From an uncultured Pseudomonadota bacterium (lineage in GTDB: Bacteria; Pseudomonadota; Gammaproteobacteria; Steroidobacterales; Steroidobacteraceae): a stretch of 64,000 bases of DNA. The translations under genes were made by a program, and so were the position numbers. This document shows, one piece after another, positions 56,902 through 64,000 of this stretch. The stretch spans positions 1-64,000 of the forward strand of contig CAILZL010000040.1 in NCBI GenBank assembly GCA_903838705.1, read 5' to 3'. The notes below the pieces were generated by a model, which saw nothing but the letters and a program-made list of their open reading frames with translations, was not told where the DNA came from and did not search any database. Every line of letters begins with the position of its first letter. The stretch's first letter is position 1.

Positions 56902-58644
56902 ATGGGGATGCTAATGGACAAAGAAACAAAACAGTTCAAGAAACTCATGAAGGAAATGCATGCACTACAAGAAAGTGGTGAACTAATCTGGGGAAGGACG
57001 CGAAAGACCAGAATGGATATGTGGAAACACATAGCCGAGATTTACTTTTTTTATCAGCATCAGATCAAAACAGTAGAGAGACTGAATGGATTACTCGAAC
57101 AATTCGGAATGCAATTCAAGTCTGAGCTAAAAAGCGGGATTAATTTTGGTGCGTTACTAAGATTGATATGGGGTGACAATAACTGCTCACGTGACGAAAT
57201 AAGCAAGAACGGATTGGCGATGAACGCAATCCACGCCCACTACAGTAAAAAGCCAGACCTATATGCCAAGGATGGTGTAGTCAAAATGGCTAACTGGATT
57301 AGTTTAAAACGCGGCATCAGCAATCTTGCTTCAGCTAGCAATGCTGAGCAAGAAAGCAAAAAGAAGCGGCAGTCCTCGCTGTCAGTACCAGCGCCTTCTG
57401 AAAACGAAATACTAGAATGCTTAGTAAACAAGTCTGAAAAGATCATCACTAATCTGCCAGTCACCACTCCAATAACAACATCCAGCGTAACCGCCCAAGT
57501 TCAAACAAGCAGAGACAATCTTGGTGTACTGCTAGTGAGACACACAAACAACGGATTTGACATTGTTGGAAGCAGCAAGGACACGAGAATTATCGAGCTA
57601 GTAAAAGCCGATACTTACCGCCGTTCATTGAATGGTCTATCGCTTCATCTTCGCTGCATATTGGAAGTAATCAAAACGCAATGCCTACCTCACTACTTGC
57701 AAGCTGTTCAGAACAAGATTATTGACAATGGCAAGACCAGAAAGAAAAGTGACCGCAAAGCTCGCGCCCATAGACGCCTGCTTTTTATTGGCGAGATCAA
57801 GCAATATGTACTCAGCCCGACAGACGCTGATGCGGGCGTCGTAACAACTGCACTGCCAGTGAATACTGACTTTCTAGACACCAATGATGACCTAGCATTG
57901 TCATATCGTGCCCGCAAGCGCATCGAACGTGACCTGATAAGCAACGATGACTTTCATTTGTACAATCTGCTAGATGCACACCGACCATACGATTATCCAG
58001 AAAGCAATGCCTGCGCATACGTAGCTAGACTAGAACACTCGATCAACTCCGCATATAACTTTATACACCTGGACTTTTGGCGTAGTGAAGTAATTGACTC
58101 GAATAGTGTAGAACAAGTATACGGGCATCCGCCCACTGGGAAATTACAATGGGAGTTCGAACTCGAAAAGAACTGGTTTCGGCATCTGGCTTATAACGTA
58201 CTGGATAAATGGCTGGAGGGATCTGGAAAGCACATGTCGCGTAAACAGCATCAAGTTTGTAAAGCCATTTTTAGCGATACCGGCATTCGGCTTTGTTTCA
58301 CACGTGACAGCAAGGGGTTCGCAATTAAACGCGACGTTCCATTTGATACGCCAAACACAAATGCACGAAATGTTGAGTGTCACTTCTTGACTAAAGACCT
58401 TGTGCCTGCATTAAGGTGCATTGCTGATCTTGATATTTCTAACAACGTCAAAATGAGACTTAGTTCAGATGTACTTTGCCTTGAGTACAGCACTGCTGCC
58501 GGTGAATACATAGTATTAATCCCGCAAACTAATTCCGATGGAACACGTATCTACAAGCACTTTACTCAATACACACCAAAGCAATTTATCAGCTTTGAAA
58601 CTGAGCATGGGATTGATACTGAAGAACAGGACTTAGATACATGA
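56902..58644 (+). CDS. Large element protein of unknown function, coupled to TGT-like gene
   Basis: About 580 residues; the start is uncertain among ATGs at 56902, 56908 and 56914 (GGGG lies six bases before the last). The N-terminal 110 residues are helical and basic. Residues about 165-220 look like a disordered linker (Ser, Thr, Pro). The C-terminal part has LVPALRCIADLDISNN followed by VKMRLSSDVLCLEYSTAAGEYIVLIP, which faintly recalls a DNA sliding-clamp domain; this is weak. No nuclease, helicase or ATPase motif seen. Its stop overlaps the next start (ATGA), so the two products probably act together. Confidence 0.72.
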   Translation: MGMLMDKETKQFKKLMKEMHALQESGELIWGRTRKTRMDMWKHIAEIYFFYQHQIKTVERLNGLLEQFGMQFKSELKSGINFGALLRLIWGDNNCSRDEISKNGLAMNAIHAHYSKKPDLYAKDGVVKMANWISLKRGISNLASASNAEQESKKKRQSSLSVPAPSENEILECLVNKSEKIITNLPVTTPITTSSVTAQVQTSRDNLGVLLVRHTNNGFDIVGSSKDTRIIELVKADTYRRSLNGLSLHLRCILEVIKTQCLPHYLQAVQNKIIDNGKTRKKSDRKARAHRRLLFIGEIKQYVLSPTDADAGVVTTALPVNTDFLDTNDDLALSYRARKRIERDLISNDDFHLYNLLDAHRPYDYPESNACAYVARLEHSINSAYNFIHLDFWRSEVIDSNSVEQVYGHPPTGKLQWEFELEKNWFRHLAYNVLDKWLEGSGKHMSRKQHQVCKAIFSDTGIRLCFTRDSKGFAIKRDVPFDTPNTNARNVECHFLTKDLVPALRCIADLDISNNVKMRLSSDVLCLEYSTAAGEYIVLIPQTNSDGTRIYKHFTQYTPKQFISFETEHGIDTEEQDLDT

Positions 58645-59924
58645 TTAACGATCAGTACGCAGTTTACTTACCTGCCGTCCAACATAACTTCGCTTTAAGC
58701 GTAACGGGCACATTGCCTGCGGGCAGACCATTTCCGTCTGGCATTGAATTGAGTGACCTTGCTTTCTGGAACAAGAACAGCAAGCTCTGGACGTACAATA
58801 AGGCTTTATATTCAATCGGACAGCATAGCGTCGGGTCAACAGTAGATAATGGAATTACGCAGAGAGGCAGAACAGACTTTTTATTAGTTGGAGACAGTGG
58901 CGGCTATCAGATTGGGAAGGGCTCCTTGTCGGGCTTCAACAAACTTGTTAACGGCATGACTGAATATGAAGCACTAGAAGCATGGGAGAGTGCGTATGAG
59001 CTAAAGGCATGGATTACCGGCTGGCTTGAGACACATTGTGATTATGCAATGACACTAGACATGCCTTTATGGGCTACGCACAGAGATAACGAGAACACAC
59101 CATTTCATAGATGCAGCCCTGAATTACTCATGGCCATGACAAGGGATAACTTGCAATTTATTAACAAACATCGCCAAGGGCGCACGAAATGGCTAAATGT
59201 AATACAAGGCTTAGATGAGCAATCAACAATTACGTGGTGGAACACCGTCAAATGGTTTGAATGCAGCGGGTATGCTATCGCTGGCGCAGCTGGCATTGAG
59301 GGCGGCATCAAACAATTACTGACCACCATTCTAATGATGCGTGACGATAAGGCATTCAAAGCTGGCCATGATTGGATACACGTACTGGGCGTATCAACTA
59401 CACGCTGGGCTATTTTGTTATCTGCTATACAGCAGCAGTTACAGAAGCACGCGAACCCGAAGCTCATAGTTAGCTTTGATTCTTCTTCACCTTTTTTTAC
59501 AGGGGGAAAACTACAAGATTGTGCTTATATGCCTACATTCGATGAAAACCCAAACAGCTGGTCATTCAGTACAGATGACGCCCCACAAGGTCAGCAGTAT
59601 ATTGGCAATACAACACCGTTCAGCAACGACAGTCCAATTGGACAGCTCATAACACTAGGTGATTTGAATGTTGTTGTTGATGAGTGGCAATCTAACAAGT
59701 TCGATACGATAAGCAATGCTGTAGTTACAAATCACAATGTCTACATTTATTTGAAGGGCTTTGCAGAAGCCAATCGCATTGCTTTTGAGACTGACAGGCA
59801 TCAGGTACCTACTTCATGGAGGCAATGTATTGAGCTAATTGAAAGGGTATTTGACAGCAAGAACTGGAGAGCAGAACTGGAAAACGGCAAACCCGTATTA
59901 GATGCTGTAGCACCACCAGCATAA
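58641..59924 (+). CDS. Divergent tRNA-guanine transglycosylase-fold protein (DpdA-like candidate)
   Basis: 427 residues. Key TGT active-site positions appear in order: LVGDSGGYQIGKG (D85, general acid/base site DSGGFQ of TGT), MTLDMP (D140, base recognition), NVIQG (Q189), GYAIAGAAG (210-218), HVLGVSTTRW (247-256) and LIVSFDSSSPFF (D280, nucleophile position). The C-terminal CxCxxC zinc site of bacterial Tgt is not visible. The host tgt gene is therefore not what this is. Mobile-element TGT relatives include DpdA, which puts 7-deazaguanine bases into DNA. No preQ0 synthesis genes lie nearby, so precursor would come from the host. Fold assignment is good; substrate (DNA or tRNA) is inference. 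Confidence 0.78.
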   Translation: MINDQYAVYLPAVQHNFALSVTGTLPAGRPFPSGIELSDLAFWNKNSKLWTYNKALYSIGQHSVGSTVDNGITQRGRTDFLLVGDSGGYQIGKGSLSGFNKLVNGMTEYEALEAWESAYELKAWITGWLETHCDYAMTLDMPLWATHRDNENTPFHRCSPELLMAMTRDNLQFINKHRQGRTKWLNVIQGLDEQSTITWWNTVKWFECSGYAIAGAAGIEGGIKQLLTTILMMRDDKAFKAGHDWIHVLGVSTTRWAILLSAIQQQLQKHANPKLIVSFDSSSPFFTGGKLQDCAYMPTFDENPNSWSFSTDDAPQGQQYIGNTTPFSNDSPIGQLITLGDLNVVVDEWQSNKFDTISNAVVTNHNVYIYLKGFAEANRIAFETDRHQVPTSWRQCIELIERVFDSKNWRAELENGKPVLDAVAPPA

Positions 59925-60261
59925 GCAATTAGCTCATGCTGCATACGAAACTACAAGCATACGCATTACAGCGCAGCTAATTGCACTGTAAGCAGCTCTC
60001 GCAATAATCAGCGCCCAAGCACTAATCAAATAGCTGATCACCGCTTAAAACGCATTTTACGCAATCGCCAATTCCAGCGAGCTTTGCTGCACTCATTTGT
60101 CGCATTCCCACACTGCAACTAAATACAACTCATAACAAAATACACATTTCATTATGAGCACGCATAAGTCATTGAAATCGAATGTGGAATATTTAGGTCG
60201 CGAAATTGATGATATGAAAACACAATAAACACACGATTTAACTATGAGGAGTGAACAAATA
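59925..60261. other. Intergenic region before the small recombinase
   Basis: 337 bp, A+T-rich, without a coding ORF of note. GCAATTAGCT and AGCTAATTGC near 59925-59990 form a spaced inverted repeat. It should hold the promoter of the recombinase gene; no clear site was seen. Confidence 0.4.
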
Positions 60262-60831
60262 ATGCCCAAGCAAGCACGTACTTTGAATGAACTCGAACTG
60301 CAAAAGCTGCTGCAATTTGTCAGCAAAAAGAAAAATGCACGCAGAAACAGAACAATTATTTTGCTCACGCATTTGGCCGGAATGCGCATCGGTGAAGTCG
60401 CAGCTGTACGCTACTGCGATGTGGTTGCAGCAGATGGCACTGTACGCAATGAAATTGCATTGAGTGCCGCACAAACAAAGGGAGATCGTGGTCGCACTGT
60501 GCTGCTGAATGAACGAATGCGCACTGAACTTGCTGCTTACGCTGCTTTATATCGCCCCAAAGACATCAAAATGCCATTGTTTTACACACAGCGCAGTGCT
60601 GGCTTCAGCGCTAATTCACTTACACAGGTGATCAACGCGATATACAAGCACGCTGGCTTTTATGGCTGCTCCAGTCACAGCGGACGTCGTGGGTTTTTGA
60701 CTAACTTGGCAGAAAAGGGCGTCAGCGCTCGCGTGATGATGGCACTGGCTGGGCATCAGAACATGGCAACTACGCAGCGTTACATTGACTTGAGACCTGG
60801 TGTGCTACGCAATGCAGTTGAGTTGATCTAA
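60262..60831 (+). CDS. Minimal tyrosine recombinase (catalytic domain only)
   Basis: 189 residues from the ATG at 60262, with AGGAG ten bases upstream; an ATG at 60244 overlaps that site. All catalytic residues are present: R42 (GMRIGE), K73 (TKGDRG), H139 and R142 (HSGRR), H165 (GHQN) and nucleophile Y174 (QRYID). The N-terminal core-binding domain of typical integrases is missing. Possible roles are multimer resolution, inversion or excision of the element. Convergent with the next ORF, one base apart. Confidence 0.88.
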   Translation: MPKQARTLNELELQKLLQFVSKKKNARRNRTIILLTHLAGMRIGEVAAVRYCDVVAADGTVRNEIALSAAQTKGDRGRTVLLNERMRTELAAYAALYRPKDIKMPLFYTQRSAGFSANSLTQVINAIYKHAGFYGCSSHSGRRGFLTNLAEKGVSARVMMALAGHQNMATTQRYIDLRPGVLRNAVELI

Positions 60832-60832
60832 C

Positions 60833-61210
60833 TCAGCGCACTGTTCGAAACAGTGTCTTCTGTGCACGAACAACTCGCTGCCGATCACGTTCAGACTTGA
60901 GTGCAGCATCAGCCCGCTGCTTGCTCTGCTTGAGCATATTGATACGTGACTGCTCGGGTGTCGCTGCTGGCTTGATGGGCGCAATGGGCTTTATTGGCTT
61001 GATCGGCCCCATGTTTTCCATTGCAGCCACAACGTCATCCAGCATCGGGTAGCGGACCTCACCTTCTGCCACCAGCACCGCCCTACCTACCAAACTATTG
61101 ATGCCAAATCGGTACTGAGCTAACAACTCGGCATGTATAGGGTTTTCTGCATCCACCACTGTACGCACGATCTGACCACTTATCTTTACTGCAACCACAT
61201 ATCTTTTCAT
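60833..61210 (-). CDS. Hypothetical protein with a short Ile-Lys-Pro repeat
   Basis: 125 residues from the ATG at 61210; a GTG one codon earlier is possible. The N-terminal 70 residues look globular (YVVAVKISGQIVRTVVDAE). A repeat linker PIKPIKPIAPIKPAA follows, then a charged helix (SKQRADAALKSERDRQRV). No family recognised. Confidence 0.55.
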   Translation of the reverse strand: MKRYVVAVKISGQIVRTVVDAENPIHAELLAQYRFGINSLVGRAVLVAEGEVRYPMLDDVVAAMENMGPIKPIKPIAPIKPAATPEQSRINMLKQSKQRADAALKSERDRQRVVRAQKTLFRTVR

Positions 61211-61356
61211 CACAGTATTTAGTGACGAACACTAAAACACGGTGAGATTGGTTGGTAATTCGGTTGTTTTGAGAGCAGTGGTGGGAAGGATGGGAGGTAT
61301 AGCTGGAATGGTTGGTTAGCTAATTCTTGTTTGGTTCACACAAACAGCAGCACAAC

Positions 61357-61385
61357 TAAAAAAGCCTGCTCTCTCGAACAGGCTT
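61357..61385 (-). terminator. Rho-independent terminator after the barrel gene
   Basis: Minus-strand stem AAGCCTG with CAGGCTT followed by a run of T. It lies 25 bp after the stop of the outer-membrane protein gene. Confidence 0.85.
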
Positions 61386-61409
61386 AACTCTCAAAGAACA
61401 CGCGTACTT

Positions 61410-62033
61410 TTAAAAATGAGCACCTAAATTAATTGACCATATGTTACTGCGGCCAGAGCTGGTATTGGCTGTAGCAACATCATCGTAAAGATTATTAACC
61501 TCGAATCTTCCAAAGAATGACTCATTGAAATCACACTGCACACCCGCACCATAGGTCATGCTAGTGTGCGTCCCTGTCTTTGAAATATTTGTATTTCCCA
61601 TTGAAAGCACACCCTTATCGTGGATATACGATAAACCCAGCTTACCTAGAAAGCTCAGTTTTGCAGACATTGGCAATATGCCAACTGCACTCATGATGGA
61701 GCCATTAACATTGTCTTTAAAGTTTAAAGGGCTTGCAATGTTGCCCCCTTGCGCTGTGTAGGTTTCATCAGTTGAATAAATGTATTCAGCCTCCAGAGCA
61801 AAGTTTTCATCTACCTGGTAACCAGCTATTATATCTACCATTGTTGGGTTACTTATGGACGATGTGAAGCCTGAGTACCCAATTGAGGCGATTCCGCTAT
61901 CCCAGTCAGCTTTATCATTGCTGCCAATAGGCTGACCTGCACCAAGCATCAAATAACTCATATCACTAGAAAATGCCGCCGTTGATACAGCAAATCCAAG
62001 CAGGGCCATGATTGATATCGAAAACTTTTTCAT
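61410..62033 (-). CDS. Outer-membrane beta-barrel protein, OmpA/opacity-like
   Basis: 207 residues from the second ATG (62033), placed five bases after AAGGAG; the ATG at 62036 is too close. Signal peptide ends near AAFSS. Alternating beta strands (IIAGYQVDENFALEAEYIYS, KLSFLGKLGLSYIHD, FGRFEVNNLYD) and a terminal Phe (INLGAHF) are the marks of an eight-stranded barrel recognised by Bam. It is cargo of the element and could alter surface properties such as phage adsorption. Confidence 0.85.
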   Translation of the reverse strand: MKKFSISIMALLGFAVSTAAFSSDMSYLMLGAGQPIGSNDKADWDSGIASIGYSGFTSSISNPTMVDIIAGYQVDENFALEAEYIYSTDETYTAQGGNIASPLNFKDNVNGSIMSAVGILPMSAKLSFLGKLGLSYIHDKGVLSMGNTNISKTGTHTSMTYGAGVQCDFNESFFGRFEVNNLYDDVATANTSSGRSNIWSINLGAHF

Positions 62034-62168
62034 CATTTCTCCTTCAGATTAATTACGATTTCACACAAGCAATTCTTTTTAACACAAAGTCTAATTATTA
62101 ACAATTTGAACGCTGCAAGCTCCTATATCTAAACTCCGTACTGTAAAATCAAGAAAGATTATCAGCAC

Positions 62169-63518
62169 TTAACCACCTAACTTTGCGGACTTTGCATCAC
62201 GCTTAGACCTATACAACTCTGACACTGTATGCGTGCTGGCAATCAGCTTTCGAGTTTCCTCGCCACGCAACTGCTCCATAGCTTCAATCACCTTCAAGTG
62301 ACTATAGTGCTTTTCGATCATTCCAACACTTGTGCCCATTTGCTTCGACAGCGTATGTATGGGCACCTTGTCATGCGTCAGCGCCAGCGTTGCGTATGTA
62401 TGCCTGAAACTATAAAAAACGCGCTTCTGCTCAGTAATCGGGTCAATCAGTAAATTATGCTCATCCAAGTAACTTTCCAATAAGTTCTGGAAGCTACTGC
62501 TGACATCCTGCTTTTTTTCTTTAGTTCTCAAAACATAGTCGTTGCCATGCTTCTCGATCACTTCGCGCAACGGATACGCAACACTACCACGCAATCCATA
62601 GTTTCGTTCTGCAACTCGCTGCAACGCCTTCACAGCCATCAATCTACCAACCGTTATCCTAGTCCCAACCTTGCCCGTTACTGGGAACTCGATTGCCTTG
62701 TTCATATTTACAAGCTCAATCGCATCACCTTCATCATCAACTTCGCCAGTATTTGTTGCTCTTGGACTTATTGAATAGCTGATTTGCTTCCACTTCAAGT
62801 TCATCAGCTCTTTACCTGGCCTTGCGCCCGTATCAAGTAGCAACTCAACGTAGTCGCGCATTATCTCGCGCATTTCACGACTGTGATCATTACGTGCGCG
62901 ATCAATCCATGCATCAAAGTTCACAAGCAACGCCTTCACTTCTTGCAGACTAAATGACGCCCTACGCGTACTTTTACGCCCTTTTGACTCCAGCTTTGGT
63001 CTACTTGCTTCAGTTAAAAAGCCGCGCGTAACAGCTTCATCTAGCACCCTATTAAGTGCTGCATTGTGCGTAAGTAACGTGCTATGACTGGGCGCTTTGC
63101 CCATTTTTGTGATGCGCCATTCATCCAGCTCGTTAAGTGCATCTATATCTATGTTCGCTATGTTTCGCCCACTAAATGCTGGAATAAAGTATTCGTTTAT
63201 TACGCGAATATACGCTGGATAACTGGCTTTGCCTTTGCCCGCAACAAGCTCTGAATTCATACGGTCGATTGCGAATTTAGCAATGCTTGAGAACTTGCGT
63301 GTAACAATGGGCAGATTTGATCGCTTGCGTATCTCAGCTTCCATGCGCAGCTCAAGTGCTTTGTTTTTAGCTTTTGCCAGTTCACGTTCTTTAGTTGATG
63401 CACGTTGCCAAATGCCATCAACTTTATATCGACACTGCCAAATGCAACTGCGCTCACGCCTATAAACAATGAGCTCTCTGTCCAGCACCGCATGTGTTGT
63501 GTCTAACTTATCTGGCAT
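62169..63518 (-). CDS. Site-specific tyrosine integrase
   Basis: 449 residues. N-terminal arm-binding-type region (about 15-65), SAM-like core-binding domain (about 75-175) and catalytic domain from about 190. Catalytic residues seen are R233 (TGARPGKEL), R372 in YSFRHTYATLAL and nucleophile Y405 (IEKHYSHL). The first box histidine is Tyr, as in some island integrases. It lies next to the intact tRNA copy, the usual place for a tRNA-targeting integrase. Confidence 0.93.
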   Translation of the reverse strand: MPDKLDTTHAVLDRELIVYRRERSCIWQCRYKVDGIWQRASTKERELAKAKNKALELRMEAEIRKRSNLPIVTRKFSSIAKFAIDRMNSELVAGKGKASYPAYIRVINEYFIPAFSGRNIANIDIDALNELDEWRITKMGKAPSHSTLLTHNAALNRVLDEAVTRGFLTEASRPKLESKGRKSTRRASFSLQEVKALLVNFDAWIDRARNDHSREMREIMRDYVELLLDTGARPGKELMNLKWKQISYSISPRATNTGEVDDEGDAIELVNMNKAIEFPVTGKVGTRITVGRLMAVKALQRVAERNYGLRGSVAYPLREVIEKHGNDYVLRTKEKKQDVSSSFQNLLESYLDEHNLLIDPITEQKRVFYSFRHTYATLALTHDKVPIHTLSKQMGTSVGMIEKHYSHLKVIEAMEQLRGEETRKLIASTHTVSELYRSKRDAKSAKLGG

Positions 63519-63609
63519 TGCTCGACTTCAGTGTCAGCTGCACAAATGAACAACGTGAGATCGCTATGCTGCAAGCATGATGACTGCATGAACGCAGTCA
63601 GTAGTTAAG

Positions 63610-63685
63610 TGGTGGGCCCGGCAGGATTCGAACCTGCAACCAAGAGATTATGAGTCTCCTGCACTAACCGTTGTGCTACAGGCCC
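63610..63685 (-). tRNA. tRNA with CAU anticodon (Ile2 or elongator Met), intact copy
   Basis: 76 nt including encoded CCA. Cloverleaf: acceptor GGGCCTG with CGGGCCC, D stem GCAC/GTGC, anticodon stem GGAGA/TCTCT with loop CTCATAA, T stem GCAGG/CCTGC with loop TTCGAAT. The TTGGT after the anticodon arm resembles tRNA-Ile2, whose C34 is modified to lysidine, more than elongator Met; sequence alone does not settle it. It matches both split halves outside exactly, and so should replace the disrupted gene. Confidence 0.9.
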
Positions 63686-63713
63686 AGTTAACTATTTTCA
63701 CTTACACATCAGC

Positions 63714-63742
63714 ATCGTAGCCATCAGCTCACTTTTGCGCAA
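63714..63742 (-). promoter_or_regulatory. Candidate promoter for the intact tRNA
   Basis: Minus-strand TTGCGC (63742-63737), 17-bp spacer, TACGAT (63719-63714), ending 28 bases before the tRNA 5' end. It lies inside the element, so the carried tRNA could be expressed without host sequence. Confidence 0.4.
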
Positions 63743-63760
63743 AGTTTTGCACACTACATT

Positions 63761-63801
63761 GTGTGCAAGCAGCGCAGAAAGTGTGTAAGCGGTGTGTAAG
63801 C
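63761..63801 (+). repeat. Right-end arm-type repeats, GTGTGYAAGC x3
   Basis: GTGTGCAAGC at 63761-63770, GTGTGTAAGC at 63781-63790 and GTGTGTAAGC at 63792-63801, about 75-115 bp inside the right core, in the same orientation as the left-end pair. Confidence 0.65.
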
Positions 63802-63876
63802 AAATTGGCGTGGTCTAAAAAACGCTAACTTGCTGATCTTAAAGCAATTTCCGCAAACTGCAAAAGCATATTAACG

Positions 63877-63916
63877 GATTATGAGTCTCCTGCACTAACC
63901 GTTGTGCTACAGGCCC
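63877..63916 (-). pseudogene. 5' half of the split tRNA(CAU) gene; right border of mobile element
   Basis: Identical to 63646-63685. It covers the tRNA 5' acceptor strand, D arm and anticodon stem up to the loop, and ends at the same GATTATGAG core as the left fragment. Sequence to the right is taken to be host chromosome. Confidence 0.88.
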
Positions 63917-63959
63917 ACACCATTAAACACTTTACTGCATCGCTATGGGAACCTGTATT

Positions 63960-63976
63960 GGAGACTCGAAGTCTCC
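63960..63976. other. Short perfect hairpin near window end
   Basis: GGAGACT and AGTCTCC pair around CGA. The 12-mer AGTCTCCTGCAC at 63970-63981 repeats part of the nearby tRNA half (63884-63895). It does not fold into a full tRNA, so its nature is unclear. Confidence 0.4.
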
Positions 63977-64000
63977 TGCACCCACATACAACTGGGATTG

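Larger units (their letters stand above)
54846..63885. mobile_element. tRNA-anticodon-loop integrative element, about 9 kb
   Basis: Bounded by the 9-bp core GATTATGAG at 54846-54854 and 63877-63885. Outside the cores are the two halves of one tRNA gene; just inside are copies of GTGTGYAAGC at both ends. The contents are a tyrosine integrase next to an intact tRNA copy, a second recombinase, an HUH Rep-like protein, a TGT-fold protein with a coupled partner, an outer-membrane barrel and small hypotheticals. The whole segment is more A+T-rich than the flanks. No transfer or phage structural genes were recognised, so it is probably a mobilisable or plasmid/satellite-like element. Confidence 0.85.

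Noticed and set aside
63960-63981. Another tRNA gene or fragment at the window end
   Set aside because: An anticodon-like hairpin is present, but there is no T arm with TTCRA, so a tRNA cannot be supported.

Overview
The window reads as a gammaproteobacterial chromosome segment. The family-level evidence is a CysG-type siroheme synthase beside CysH and CysI, PurT, the tkt-gap-pgk-pyk run, a divergent metK followed by an SAH riboswitch and ahcY, pgaBCD, hemL next to a rubredoxin gene, and ArfB. I cannot name the genus. No rRNA, CRISPR array or insertion sequence was seen.

Layout. 1-10 kb holds assimilatory sulfur metabolism: cysteine synthase, cysG, an iron-sulfur APS-type cysH, cysI and a DUF934 partner. 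It is interrupted by an ABC exporter, a cytochrome c' / b561 pair and an alpha/beta hydrolase. 10-20 kb holds housekeeping and envelope genes: purT, tesB, folE, S1/P1 nuclease, a cardiolipin-synthase-like protein, a PBP7-like peptidase, mgtE, patatin and an exported peroxiredoxin. 20-24 kb is pgaBCD without pgaA. 24-30 kb is pyk, pgk, gap and tkt. 30-33 kb is metK, the SAH riboswitch and ahcY. 33-37 kb is cpdA, a TraB/GumN protein, crcB, rubredoxin (too short for a 60-residue cutoff) and hemL. 37-45 kb is a glycan locus with a polytopic membrane protein and five glycosyltransferases, one fused to a methyltransferase. 45-53.5 kb holds yrfG, cysQ, small conserved genes, an MscS channel, arfB, a PIN protein, a coiled-coil protein, a YHYH protein and a DUF1566 lipoprotein.

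53.5-54.5 kb is a small minus-oriented integron-type cassette cluster. It has two cassette ORFs with one clear and one degenerate attC site, and no integrase gene is visible in the window.

54.85-63.88 kb is an integrated mobile element of about 9 kb, the most unusual part of the window. Its ends lie inside the anticodon loop of a tRNA gene (anticodon CAU). The 3' half of that tRNA lies at the left border and the 5' half at the right border, and the element carries one intact copy near its right end. Copies of the decamer GTGTGYAAGC flank both borders, as expected for integrase arm sites. The element encodes a large tyrosine integrase, a second minimal tyrosine recombinase, an HUH (rolling-circle type) Rep-like protein, two small proteins resembling DUF6641 and DUF6876, an outer-membrane barrel, and a translationally coupled pair. 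That pair is an unrecognised protein of about 580 residues and a divergent tRNA-guanine-transglycosylase-fold protein that keeps the key active-site residues but has no visible zinc motif. The last protein could act on tRNA or, like DpdA, on DNA. That function is inference.
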